Positions 8,359 through 16,064 of a DNA stretch of 46,437 bases are shown here, piece after piece. Below the pieces are notes generated by a model that was not told the origin of the DNA, ran no database searches, and worked only from the letters and a program-made list of their open reading frames with translations. Numbering within the stretch: the first letter of the stretch is position 1; each line of letters starts with the position of its first letter. The position numbers and the translations under genes were made by a program. This DNA is from JAYVFR01 sp043772945 (GTDB lineage Bacteria; Patescibacteriota; JACMRA01): the NCBI GenBank assembly GCA_043772945.1, contig JAYVFR010000003.1:1-46437 (forward strand), in the 5' to 3' direction.

Positions 8359-8843
8359 AAATTGTCGGGATTCTTATAATATGGATAATGCGGGATTTTT
8401 TTTAAATTATGGTGAAAATTTCTAATAGGACGCTTAAGCCCAAAAGTATTTGACTGAGTGATTATAACCCCTGTGCTAACAAACAAAAAAATAGCACTGA
8501 GAATTATTAAAATTAATTTTAAACGATCCTTAACAAAAGGCAATTGTGTATTTCTGTAAAACAAATATGAAACTCCAAAAAAAATAAAAGCTAAAATAAG
8601 CAGCTCAAATGTAAGTTTATAAAAAATTTCAGTAGAATTACGACGAACAAGAGTTAACAATTCTAATTGTTCAAAAGTATCTAAAATAAAAAGTGTAATT
8701 AGGCCAGCTGACGAAAATATAAACAAGCTTAATGCACCAATTATTAAAACTTTGCGTAAAGTTACTAACCTTTTTTTTTCAGGCTCTTTAGTTTGGATTG
8801 AATCCATTATTGAGGATGTAATTTGATCTTGAGTTTTAGACAT
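8355..8843 (-). CDS. Membrane protein downstream of ECF sigma factor (possible anti-sigma)
   Basis: About 162 residues. A polar N-terminus of about 35 residues (SKTQDQITSSIMDSIQTKEP) is followed by three hydrophobic segments at roughly 37-58, 77-98 and 108-130 and a basic, aromatic tail. The start directly follows the sigma factor stop; an alternative ATG at 8867 would overlap it by 23 bases. Translational coupling to an ECF sigma factor and a short cytosolic N-terminus before membrane helices are the usual arrangement for anti-sigma factors. The zinc-finger HxxxCxxC motif of classic anti-sigma domains is absent, so the role is inferred from context. Confidence 0.6.
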   Translation of the reverse strand: MSKTQDQITSSIMDSIQTKEPEKKRLVTLRKVLIIGALSLFIFSSAGLITLFILDTFEQLELLTLVRRNSTEIFYKLTFELLILAFIFFGVSYLFYRNTQLPFVKDRLKLILIILSAIFLFVSTGVIITQSNTFGLKRPIRNFHHNLKKIPHYPYYKNPDNF

Positions 8844-8844
8844 A

Positions 8845-9414
8845 TTAATTATTTTTTTTGTTCGCATTTTCAGGATAATGAATTGAAATTAATTTTTTGG
8901 CTTTTTCTTTAGCCCGCTTAATCCGTGCCGCAACCGTATTAGATAAAAGATTATACAAATCAGACAAATCATTAAGCGACAAACCTTGAACATAAAACAA
9001 AATTAAAATATTTTTGTCCTTAAGAGAGAGTCTGTTAAGTATAAAATCAAGCTTATCATTAAATTCCGTAATTTTAGCAACTGAGATGTCTTTGTGGAGC
9101 TCAGGGTCAAAGTTTATATGCTTGCCGCTATTTTTGCGGATATGGTCAACAGCTACATTGTGAGCAATTCTATAAATCCAAGACAAAAAAGATCTGTTGG
9201 GTTGATAGCTCGTAAGCTTAGTGTAAACGTTAATGAAAGTTTGCGAGACGCAGTCTTCAGTTTCCTGTCGGTTAAAATTAAGTAATCTAAACAAATACGC
9301 AAAAATTTGGTTTTGGTAGCGTGCCAGAATTCCTCTAAAATGATTCTTATCAATTGCAAGTGTCATCTGAATTAACTGCAAATCTGTCAGGTTTTTATAG
9401 TTATCTTCAATCAT
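8845..9414 (-). CDS. ECF-type RNA polymerase sigma factor
   Basis: About 189 residues from ATG 9414. Region 2 is recognisable in AYLFRLLNFNRQETEDCVSQ and in FLSWIYRIAHNVAVDHIR, the conserved region 2.3-2.4 helix that melts and reads the -10 element. Region 4 is recognisable in LSLKDKNILILFYVQGLSLN followed by a helix-turn-helix ending VAARIKRAKEKAKKLI, which reads the -35 element. There is no region 3 or 1.1, as in ECF factors. It is coupled to a membrane protein downstream and lies behind a secreted protein on the same strand, a layout typical of an envelope-stress or cell-surface regulon. Confidence 0.9.
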   Translation of the reverse strand: MIEDNYKNLTDLQLIQMTLAIDKNHFRGILARYQNQIFAYLFRLLNFNRQETEDCVSQTFINVYTKLTSYQPNRSFLSWIYRIAHNVAVDHIRKNSGKHINFDPELHKDISVAKITEFNDKLDFILNRLSLKDKNILILFYVQGLSLNDLSDLYNLLSNTVAARIKRAKEKAKKLISIHYPENANKKNN

Positions 9415-9454
9415 AAAACGTAAAATATAAAAATATTTAATTTCTACCAACAGC

Positions 9455-9480
9455 AAAACCCTACTATTAAAGCAGGGCTT
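9455..9480 (-). terminator. Hairpin between secreted protein and sigma factor
   Basis: On the minus strand, AAGCCCTGC and GTAGGGTTTT pair around a seven-base loop with a short T run. It lies between the secreted protein gene and the sigma factor and could be a weak terminator or attenuator that sets their relative expression. Confidence 0.5.
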
Positions 9481-9512
9481 AATTCAGGGTATATTTTGGA
9501 ATTAATTATAAA

Positions 9513-10229
9513 TTATTTATTCATATCATTTATTCCATCTCTCGTCCCACTAGAATCTCCTCCTTGTCCTCTATGACCTCGGCTTTTACCATCCATACCT
9601 CCACCAAAATTACCCTTATTATTAATGTGCGTACTTGGTAAAATTGTGCTATCAGCTACGTAATTAGCTCTATCTTTGTCAAATCTTGTTTGAATTTTAG
9701 CGTCTTTTGGAATTTTGTCTGAGTGATCTTTATTCATTTTATCATTCATGTCCATTGGTTTATTTGCTTCATGTTCTTTAACTGCTTTAATATATGCGCT
9801 TGAATCATTAGCAATTACAGCAACATCAAGCTTAGTCAACTCATCTACTTTATCTTTAGCCATTTTTACAAGTTTATCAAAGCTTGCTTGATCAGGAGTG
9901 TGAGATAGTGCCCTAGCATCTGCACTAGTTTTAAAAGCGTTATAATCATTATTTTTAATAGCCTCAAAAACGGCTTTTTGTTTTAATTGCCTGTCTGCCA
10001 TTGTATTTAGCTGCTCCTGAGTTGTAGAGTTTCCGCGATCAGTTGCTTTTTGAATTAAAGCTGTTTTATAAGCTCCCAGATCTTTTGAGACAATTGCTGT
10101 TTCGACAGCTTTGAAATTATTTTGGATTGCAGGATTTGTAGCAGCAAGAGTAGTTACGCCTCCTGCTATTCCTACAAGCCCTAAGGCTCCTAAAGTGACT
10201 TTTGTTCCGAGTTTTGAAAATATAGACAT
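9513..10229 (-). CDS. Secreted helical-repeat protein with glycine-rich tail
   Basis: A 238-residue protein. It starts with a signal peptide (basic start, hydrophobic LGALGLVGIAGGVTTLAA). Residues 40-150 hold three related helical units built on the pattern A-[IV]-x3-D-x2-A-[YF]-K-x-A, for example AIVSKDLGAYKTALIQKA and AIKNNDYNAFKTSADARA. The last 50 residues are rich in Gly, Asp, Ser and Arg and look disordered. Similar small secreted proteins are common in CPR genomes but have no known function. It lies upstream of the ECF sigma factor on the same strand and may be its target or co-regulated partner. Confidence 0.7.
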   Translation of the reverse strand: MSIFSKLGTKVTLGALGLVGIAGGVTTLAATNPAIQNNFKAVETAIVSKDLGAYKTALIQKATDRGNSTTQEQLNTMADRQLKQKAVFEAIKNNDYNAFKTSADARALSHTPDQASFDKLVKMAKDKVDELTKLDVAVIANDSSAYIKAVKEHEANKPMDMNDKMNKDHSDKIPKDAKIQTRFDKDRANYVADSTILPSTHINNKGNFGGGMDGKSRGHRGQGGDSSGTRDGINDMNK

Positions 10230-10717
10230 AAAATTATGGTTTTTGGTTAATTAAATTAATAAATAAAAAGTATTGTTTGTTTTTTGAAAGCTTTCACTAG
10301 TTAAGACGTAAAAAAGTGTTGAAAAATGACAAGCTCTTAGTTAGATTTGTCAACAATAAATTCACAATTTTGCCACTAAAAATCTCTACAGACAAAAAAT
10401 TTAAAACATTAGTAAAAACAAGTCGCTGAATAATATACCCAAAAATAAATAAGTGATAATTTCGCTGTTATTCTAATTGTTAATTTTCCAGATGTAGATT
10501 GTAACAAAAAATTCTAAAACATAGCTCAATTGATATAGAATATAATTAGAAATCTTGGTATTTGTCTGTAAAAAAGCGTATTTAAAAATTTGCTGGTATT
10601 TCTTCACACTATTAATCTAAAACATATTCTTGGAATTTAGTGTCTAAAAATTCTAAAAACTTAGGGAAAATTGAGTTTGATATTAGTTTTATTCCTCAGA
10701 GGTAAAATAATCTAAAA
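10230..10717. other. Long intergenic region upstream of secreted protein
   Basis: Nearly 490 bases of A/T-rich DNA with no supported ORF. On the minus strand, TTGACA (10348-10353) and a second TTGTCA about 20 bases downstream precede a TACGTCTTAAC stretch that loosely resembles the CGTC-type -10 of ECF promoters. Both lie about 100 bases before the secreted-protein start. The rest shows only scattered A/T-rich near-repeats of TATGTTTTAGA type. Confidence 0.35.
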
Positions 10718-10945
10718 TTACCTTTTAAACAAATACCAAAAACCTAAAGCTACAAACAGCAAAGTCATCGTAACAATAAACCCATTTTTTTCATTCTTTA
10801 AATAAGGACTATTTAGTAGTTTTGGATTAAAATAAAGCAATATCGCACAAGCTAATGTTACAATTCCTGCAATAAGATAGTTACTACTAAAACTAAAGAA
10901 AACAAAGATAGTTAAGATAGATAAAAAGTAATTTAGTTTATTCAT
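10718..10945 (-). CDS. Small three-helix membrane protein (intact copy)
   Basis: A 75-residue protein made almost wholly of hydrophobic segments (about 5-22, 23-40, 55-72) with the polar loop SPYLKNEKNG and a basic C-terminus (WYLFKR). A clearly homologous but broken copy lies at 29990-30179 on the other strand, matching codon by codon over the first 50 residues. In both places a 48-residue-type ORF precedes it, so the two genes form a module. Function unknown; the hydrophobic, tiny format would fit a toxin-like, holin-like or accessory membrane peptide, but nothing proves this. Confidence 0.65.
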   Translation of the reverse strand: MNKLNYFLSILTIFVFFSFSSNYLIAGIVTLACAILLYFNPKLLNSPYLKNEKNGFIVTMTLLFVALGFWYLFKR

Positions 10946-10974
10946 AAAATTAAATAAAAACCCAAAAGCTTAAA

Positions 10975-11121
10975 TTACCTATTTCTCTTTTTTATTATTT
11001 TTGTTAACCCTTCATACCACATTAAAGGTACTCTAAGACATATATAAAAAAACCATACTATAAAAAATGGATTGCCTTGTAGTTTATAATCTAAATTTTT
11101 GATAAATTTGGAAATGGTCAT
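10975..11121 (-). CDS. 48-residue membrane peptide, partner of the 75-aa gene
   Basis: ATG 11121 to TAA 10975. The product starts MTISKFIKNLDYKLQGNPFF, continues with one hydrophobic segment (IVWFFYICLRVPLMW) and ends with a basic tail (TKIIKKRNR). Its stop is 29 bases before the 75-residue gene. A shorter related ORF (KFQDNPLLMILVF) sits at the same position before the broken copy at 29990, which supports this being a real gene. Function unknown. Confidence 0.5.
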   Translation of the reverse strand: MTISKFIKNLDYKLQGNPFFIVWFFYICLRVPLMWYEGLTKIIKKRNR

Positions 11122-11145
11122 AATATGGAATTTAAAACAACCACC

Positions 11146-11655
11146 CTAATTAAAAATAAATTCAGGTTGATCATGATAATTTTCTATACGGTAATTAAGC
11201 TGACTTATATCTAGTTTATTCAAATAAAAAATAAATTCAATAATATCAATGTATTCATATTTAGTATTATATAAATTATACCAATCTAACAATTTAAAAC
11301 TGTGCAAAGGTAAAGCAGTATCTAAGAATCTATTGTCTAAAAAAGTTTTAATATAAGTTTCAGGACGGTTTGTCAGCTCATCAATCCTAAATTGAATATT
11401 TCTTTTAAATTTTTCATTAGATTCACAATCAATAGCTTGTTTATAAAAGTTTAACTTAGCATTATCAAGAGCTTCTAAAATTCCAAAATCTGTTTTAAAT
11501 GTTAAGCTATTTTTTTGATTAAAATTTATATTTAAAATCTGCTGAAAAGAATTAATAGTTACTGTTATAGTGTTATTATAATTACTCCCATTATAGCATT
11601 CATCTCCATGATTATTTAACCACACTTCAGGATTGTAATCAGTACTAAAAGACAT
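11146..11655 (-). CDS. Hypothetical protein, about 169 residues
   Basis: Start taken at ATG 11655 (MSFSTDYNPEVWLNNHGDEC). An earlier in-frame start at 11709 would run through the terminator of the upstream gene. The protein is acidic to neutral and rich in Asn, Tyr, Phe and Ile, without membrane segments or recognisable catalytic motifs. Possible TATACT at 11661-11666 lies only a few bases before the start. It precedes the small membrane gene pair on the same strand (24-base gap). Confidence 0.55.
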   Translation of the reverse strand: MSFSTDYNPEVWLNNHGDECYNGSNYNNTITVTINSFQQILNINFNQKNSLTFKTDFGILEALDNAKLNFYKQAIDCESNEKFKRNIQFRIDELTNRPETYIKTFLDNRFLDTALPLHSFKLLDWYNLYNTKYEYIDIIEFIFYLNKLDISQLNYRIENYHDQPEFIFN

Positions 11656-11683
11656 ATATAAGTATAATTGTTGTGTTTGAATT

Positions 11684-11708
11684 AAAAAAACCTGAGAAAT
11701 TAATCTCA
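11684..11708 (-). terminator. Terminator after the 96-aa gene
   Basis: On the minus strand, TGAGA and TCTCA pair around TTAATT and are followed by GG and seven T residues. It closes the single-gene unit with the palindromic leader. Confidence 0.6.
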
Positions 11709-11741
11709 AGTGTAAGTAAGTTTCAGATAATTATTAAAAGG

Positions 11742-12032
11742 TTAATCAAGAAAGCTAAAATAGCCTTGCTCTTGAAGCTCTTCTTTAATATGATCGATAT
11801 CCCAAGCAGTTACTCGCATATCTCCATATAAATCACTTTTGATTTTAACATGCGATCCAAATAAACCTTGATTAACATCAAAGTAGAAATGAATATGAGC
11901 CGATTGTCGCGAATCTTTTTCTCGAACAATTAACCCAAGCACCATACCACTTGTTTCGTCAACTTCTTGTTTGACTTCGTATTCAGTTCCTGAAACAGTA
12001 ACCCAACCAGCACTACGAACACGCTTACTCAT
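11742..12032 (-). CDS. 96-residue orphan with structured leader
   Basis: A 96-residue protein beginning MSKRVRSAGWVTVSGTEYEV, with alternating hydrophobic pattern suggesting beta strands (GMVLGLIV, SAHIHFYFDV, MRVTAWDI) and a short acidic helix at the end (HIKEELQEQGYF). No family recognised. It forms its own unit, with a promoter overlapping the end of argS, a leader holding two inverted repeats, and a terminator directly after it. The elaborate leader suggests tight, perhaps autogenous, control. Confidence 0.6.
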   Translation of the reverse strand: MSKRVRSAGWVTVSGTEYEVKQEVDETSGMVLGLIVREKDSRQSAHIHFYFDVNQGLFGSHVKIKSDLYGDMRVTAWDIDHIKEELQEQGYFSFLD

Positions 12033-12040
12033 TTAATTAT

Positions 12041-12101
12041 CTACTCGGTACCGAGTAGGGTGATAGGTTTTGAGAACTGATAAAATGAATTATCAGAACC
12101 T
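12041..12101 (-). promoter_or_regulatory. Structured leader with perfect 18-bp palindrome
   Basis: CTACTCGGTACCGAGTAG at 12041-12058 is a perfect palindrome ending eight bases before the ATG. A second element at 12065-12101 pairs CTGATAA with TTATCAG and, past a seven-base bulge, AGGTT with AACCT. With transcription predicted to begin near 12103, nearly the whole 5' leader folds into two hairpins. It could be a protein operator, an RNA switch or a translation block. Confidence 0.55.
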
Positions 12102-12110
12102 ACCTAATAA

Positions 12111-12139
12111 CATAAAAAAAAAAACTTAGGTTTTGTCAA
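12111..12139 (-). promoter_or_regulatory. Promoter of the 96-aa gene
   Basis: On the minus strand TTGACA lies at 12139-12134, directly after the argS stop, with TTTATG-type -10 sequence 17 bases downstream. The predicted start coincides with the foot of the first leader hairpin. Confidence 0.5.
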
Positions 12140-12140
12140 G

Positions 12141-13997
12141 TTATAGAATGTCAAGGGTTTCAATAGCTAGTAAATTCAAGCAAAATTTTAAAAGGCTGCT
12201 TAATTTGTAACACATTTGAAGCATTGAGTTCTTACGTTCCAAATCACTTTCACTAGTAACTGAGTGTTTGGCATACCATGAATTAATATCATTACACAAC
12301 TCATACAAAAAAGTGGTTAATAAATGGGGTTTATAATTAATTGCAATGGTATCAAGGATATAATCTAAATATATTGTTTTTTGGACTAGCTTAGCTTCAA
12401 TTGTATTTAGTTTTTCCCATCTGATAGTTTGAGAAAGGCTTTTTTGGTAGTTATTTTTAGTGAGAATGCTATTAAGGCGGGCCACTGTATATAACTGATA
12501 AACCCCTGTATTACCTTCAAATTTTAAGATTGTTTCCAAATTACAAACAGCGTCCTGACTAATATCACGATTTAAATTAAACCATTTCAAAGACGCATTG
12601 GCCATTATATTAATTTTTTGAGGGTCTTGAGCTGAGTTTTTTGCTAAATTTTGTGCTTGGCTAATATTTTCTTTATTTTCTTTTTCCATCAAACTTTGTA
12701 TAATCTTATTTTTAACAGTTTCTAATAGAAATTCTGCTGTCAAGAAATTTCCTGTTCTAGCACTCATTTTCTCACCGCCTGCCAGTGTGATGAATCCATT
12801 ATGCAGAGAATCAATTCTGTTTGTTACAAGCCTATTTGCAACCTGCCCGCCATATTCACTTATAAATTCAGGTTTAAGCGATAACCAATTAGTAATGCTA
12901 ATAAATTGATTAAAATGATGAATTTGCTCATTCCCAACTAGAGTTATCATCTTATCAACCTTCAAATCCCTTGCCCATTGAATTCGAGCTGCTATATCAC
13001 GAAGTGCGTAAGTTGTGTAACCACTAGTTGACTCCCTCAAATAACAGCGACCAAAAATTTTTAATCTATTCTGGTAACTGTCAGCTTGGCTTTGGTTCAA
13101 TAAATCTTCTTTTTCTATGAATCTACCTTTCTCGAGCTTTTTCCACAAGTTATTTTTTTCAAGAAAGTTGCTTAGATTCTGAGTTTCCTGCTCGTAAAAA
13201 CTCTCTCCCTGCTCTAGATCAAAAGGCTTAATATTAATTTTTTGTAGAAAGCTCTGTGTGTAGTTTCTTGAATCGTCAACACATTTTTGCCATAATTCTC
13301 TTGTTTTTAAGTCTCCTGATTCCAACAATTTAGTTTTTTGTTTAATTTTAGCCAAATAGTTCAACTCGATATCTTTTTGTTGATTGCTCCAAATATAAAC
13401 CCGCGACATAGTTTCTATTGGGCTATTGTCGTAGTCTTCTAACTTAACTTGAAGCTTTTCATCATTCACTACAAATTCTAAAAATTTTTTCTCGTTTAAT
13501 TTATCAAAACCCCATAACAGTTTTCCAATATTGACACCCCAATCTCCCCAATGGCAATCAGTAATCACCTGCTTATATTTAAGAGTTAAAATTCTCCTTA
13601 CAGCTTCACCGTAATTAGCTTGCAACAAGTGACCTGCGTGTAAAGGTTTAGCTATGTTATTTGAAACAAATTCCAACAAAAGCTTAGATTCAATTAACTC
13701 TAAATTTATACTTGTCCAATCAGATTCTACATATCCACTCCAAAAATTTTCCCCTAAAAATAGGTTTAAATAAGGACCTATAGCTTTAACCTGATAATCT
13801 AATTTCTTTTCAGTAAATATTTGATTAATTTCAATAGCAAGAGTCGCCGCTAATTCCTTGGGTGAAACCTTTTGTTTCTTAGCCTCAGTAAAAGCATAGT
13901 TACTAGTCAAAACCCCCAAATCTAAATTAGGACTAATAACCCATTCATATTTAGGCAAAATCTCTTCAAGGCTCTTAATTACGTTTAAAATTTGCAT
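12141..13997 (-). CDS. argS: Arginyl-tRNA synthetase
   Basis: A 618-residue class Ia synthetase that charges tRNA-Arg using ATP. The N-terminal Add-1-like domain covers about 1-90. The HIGH motif appears as HAGH at 120-123 after the family-typical NNIAKPLHAGH. The GDWG segment is at about 151-154, and the KMSKS loop is KMSAR near 410-414 (GGEKMSARTGN). The C-terminal anticodon-binding helices carry the usual NTGVYQLYTVAR stretch, the DALR-type domain. Length is somewhat above the common 550-580 residues. It is read toward the 96-residue gene, which has its own promoter at the argS stop. Confidence 0.97.
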   Translation of the reverse strand: MQILNVIKSLEEILPKYEWVISPNLDLGVLTSNYAFTEAKKQKVSPKELAATLAIEINQIFTEKKLDYQVKAIGPYLNLFLGENFWSGYVESDWTSINLELIESKLLLEFVSNNIAKPLHAGHLLQANYGEAVRRILTLKYKQVITDCHWGDWGVNIGKLLWGFDKLNEKKFLEFVVNDEKLQVKLEDYDNSPIETMSRVYIWSNQQKDIELNYLAKIKQKTKLLESGDLKTRELWQKCVDDSRNYTQSFLQKINIKPFDLEQGESFYEQETQNLSNFLEKNNLWKKLEKGRFIEKEDLLNQSQADSYQNRLKIFGRCYLRESTSGYTTYALRDIAARIQWARDLKVDKMITLVGNEQIHHFNQFISITNWLSLKPEFISEYGGQVANRLVTNRIDSLHNGFITLAGGEKMSARTGNFLTAEFLLETVKNKIIQSLMEKENKENISQAQNLAKNSAQDPQKINIMANASLKWFNLNRDISQDAVCNLETILKFEGNTGVYQLYTVARLNSILTKNNYQKSLSQTIRWEKLNTIEAKLVQKTIYLDYILDTIAINYKPHLLTTFLYELCNDINSWYAKHSVTSESDLERKNSMLQMCYKLSSLLKFCLNLLAIETLDIL

Positions 13998-14074
13998 ACA
14001 AAAAAATAGATAAAACTCAATTAAGTAATATCTATTTAGTTAATTTATTCTTTGTCAAAAATATTCTCTCAAAA

Positions 14075-14314
14075 TTACTTGGCTTCTATTTCTTTTTTTA
14101 CCTTTTTTTCGGGGGTTGAGTTTGCTGCACTATCATAAATAACCAATTGATTAATTTCATTTATTTTGTCTTTAATCTGGCGACGAGCGTTTCCGCCGAG
14201 TTTAGGGCTAAGATTCCAAACCATTTTAAACTCTTCTAATATTCTAATTAAAAGCCTTGTAATGGCAGTTTTTGATTGTTTTTCCATTAGTGATTTATCT
14301 GACATAGAAATCAT
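14075..14314 (-). CDS. Small basic hypothetical protein
   Basis: A 79-residue protein, or 76 if translation begins at the second ATG (14305). A helical, basic region (LLIRILEEFKMVW ... NARRQIKDKINEINQLV) is followed by a Lys/Glu-rich tail. There is a good promoter upstream (TAGACA, 17 bases, TATAAT), which favours this strand over an overlapping plus-strand ORF. It ends 77 bases before argS on the same strand and may share its transcript. Function unknown. Confidence 0.5.
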   Translation of the reverse strand: MISMSDKSLMEKQSKTAITRLLIRILEEFKMVWNLSPKLGGNARRQIKDKINEINQLVIYDSAANSTPEKKVKKEIEAK

Positions 14315-14367
14315 TTTTTTTAAAAACTTTTTTATTTGTTTTAATATTTATATTTAATATATTCCTT

Positions 14368-14396
14368 ATTATACTAATAGTTTTTAACCTTGTCTA
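14368..14396 (-). promoter_or_regulatory. Promoter upstream of the 79-aa gene and argS
   Basis: On the minus strand TAGACA (14396-14391), exactly 17 bases, then a perfect TATAAT (14373-14368). The predicted start lies about 50 bases before the ORF. Confidence 0.65.
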
Positions 14397-14518
14397 ATAC
14401 TTACTTTACACGTAATAATTCGTTTAACAAACAATTTTCTTGCTCAAAGTAGTTTGTTATGCATTAATTTAGTTATTATTGTTAAATAATAGCACTAATT
14501 ATAACATTATCGCAAAGT

Positions 14519-14938
14519 ATGAGTTGGTTTACAAATATACAAGCAGAAGCAGCTAGAAAGCAGAAAAACACAGATGCAAGGATACAAGCAGAGCTCGAGG
14601 AAAGAGGACAGCCTAAAACTTCTGAGTCAGAATTTGGATTTAAAAATTATATTGCAAAACTAAGAGATATCAAGACCCTTGTAGTTCAATTCCAGACAAC
14701 CTCTGATAATAATGAAAAAGTAAAAAAGCTAGGTGTAATTAAAATTCAATTCAAAAAACTTAAAAATACTAGCAAAAAAGCTACAATTACTTTGCTTACA
14801 GCAGATCAAATGGGATTGTGTTTAGCTTTACCAGGAATAATTAGCTCAAATTTTCCAGATGTAGACTTAAACCAATTTGCTGGTTACGAATCTCGTCAGA
14901 ATCAAGCAAGAGACTTACTAAAGGCTTGTATGCACTAA
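14519..14938 (+). CDS. Hypothetical protein, 139 residues
   Basis: Soluble, charged protein: an N-terminal helix rich in Ala, Lys, Glu and Arg (NIQAEAARKQKNTDARIQAE) and a middle region with LRDIKTLVVQF and repeated Lys-rich segments. There are no membrane segments or motifs. The start is ATG 14519 after a TATAAC-like box at 14500-14505. The following gene begins 33 bases after its stop; the two are likely one unit. Not recognised. Confidence 0.55.
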   Translation: MSWFTNIQAEAARKQKNTDARIQAELEERGQPKTSESEFGFKNYIAKLRDIKTLVVQFQTTSDNNEKVKKLGVIKIQFKKLKNTSKKATITLLTADQMGLCLALPGIISSNFPDVDLNQFAGYESRQNQARDLLKACMH

Positions 14939-14971
14939 CTAGAAAAACAAATTGAAAGCTTAGATGTAGAA

Positions 14972-15799
14972 ATGAATAATCAAAACTCTAGCCCTGAAAA
15001 AAAATTTTCACTTGAAGTAAATTCTCTTTTAGCAAGCCTTAATGAAGCTCTCCAAAACTCTTCTCAACCTAACGGATGGTTTAGAACTCGAATAGTTAAA
15101 TACGAAAGATTATATAGGGAATATTTCCAACGCTTAAACAACAATCCTAAAATACAAATCAATTATCCCCATTTACCTAGTCAACTACGTCAGTGCCAAA
15201 GTCTCTTAGAAAGAATAGATCAAGGTTTAATGGCTTTTCAAAAAAATGAACAAAGCAGGCATAGAAATGTTGAGGCAAATAGTATACTTACAAACCTTAA
15301 AAATTATCAAAAACTCCTATTAGAAGCTAGAGAGCAGTATTCAAATCCAAGCTATGTTTTTACGAGTAATAAAGCTGTCTTAGTAAAATTTAACACGCTC
15401 TATACTTTATGCGATGTGGTAACTAAATTTCAAGATTCTAGATTAACCTTATTATTCGAAAACTTTCTAATTGATTATTTTACCCTGCGAGCTGATGTGT
15501 ATAGTAAAATCTCAAATCAATTTGCTTCCAAACATCGAAAAATTCAAGCCACAGCCAGCCAAATAACTTCTGGTCAAACAGATACAGAAAAGTTAGATCG
15601 TAACAAGTTCAACAATAAAGCAAAAGAATTCAACTCTGACAAAAGCCAATTTATTACTACTCTTTCTGAAAAAACTGCTATTTTAAGCAGATACTCAAAC
15701 AGCCCTAATCCTAATTTAGCAAATACGATAGAAAGATATGTAAGTTATTGTGATATGCTAACAGTTGAAATGAAAAAAATTACAATTGCTCAAAAATAG
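14972..15799 (+). CDS. Hypothetical helical protein, 275 residues
   Basis: Predicted all-helical soluble protein rich in Gln, Asn, Lys and Leu (for example RQCQSLLERIDQGLMAFQKN). No signal peptide, membrane segment or catalytic motif. It follows the 139-residue gene closely and a hairpin (15911-15930) follows it. Function unknown. Confidence 0.6.
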   Translation: MNNQNSSPEKKFSLEVNSLLASLNEALQNSSQPNGWFRTRIVKYERLYREYFQRLNNNPKIQINYPHLPSQLRQCQSLLERIDQGLMAFQKNEQSRHRNVEANSILTNLKNYQKLLLEAREQYSNPSYVFTSNKAVLVKFNTLYTLCDVVTKFQDSRLTLLFENFLIDYFTLRADVYSKISNQFASKHRKIQATASQITSGQTDTEKLDRNKFNNKAKEFNSDKSQFITTLSEKTAILSRYSNSPNPNLANTIERYVSYCDMLTVEMKKITIAQK

Positions 15800-15910
15800 T
15801 ATCACTAAATAGAAAAATCTTCCCAAATTAAAATTAATTAATTCAAGGAAGCATGGTAAATAGAAGAAAAGAAGAAAATTGAAGCTGCTTTTAAATTTTT
15901 CATTTTTCTG

Positions 15911-15930
15911 ACCCAGAATGTACTGGGTTT
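15911..15930 (+). terminator. Candidate weak terminator
   Basis: ACCCAG and CTGGGT pair around AATGTA, followed by TTTAATAACTTTT. The T run is short, so this may terminate inefficiently. The rest of the gap to the ParA gene (15800-16064) holds only a TTGACA box at 16020-16025 with no clear -10. Confidence 0.45.
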
Positions 15931-16064
15931 AATAACTTTTACCATTAGTAACACACTACATAAAAGCACTTTTGTAAGACTAGTTGAAATAAGCCGAGTT
16001 TAATTAAAGTCTCCTTTAGTTGACAATTATTCTAGTCTCGAGCAGTGTCCGTGGTAACTTATTT

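Noticed and set aside
9094..9359. Short ORFs overlapping the ECF sigma factor on both strands
   Set aside because: They lie wholly within the conserved sigma gene in other frames and match nothing.
14166..14357. Plus-strand ORF opposite the 79-aa gene
   Set aside because: The minus-strand gene has a consensus promoter (TAGACA-17-TATAAT), and the plus-strand frame has none.
16020..16064. Longer ParA start at TTG 16020
   Set aside because: The TTG is the first half of a TTGACA box, and the added residues have no counterpart in ParA proteins. ATG 16065 fits the family.
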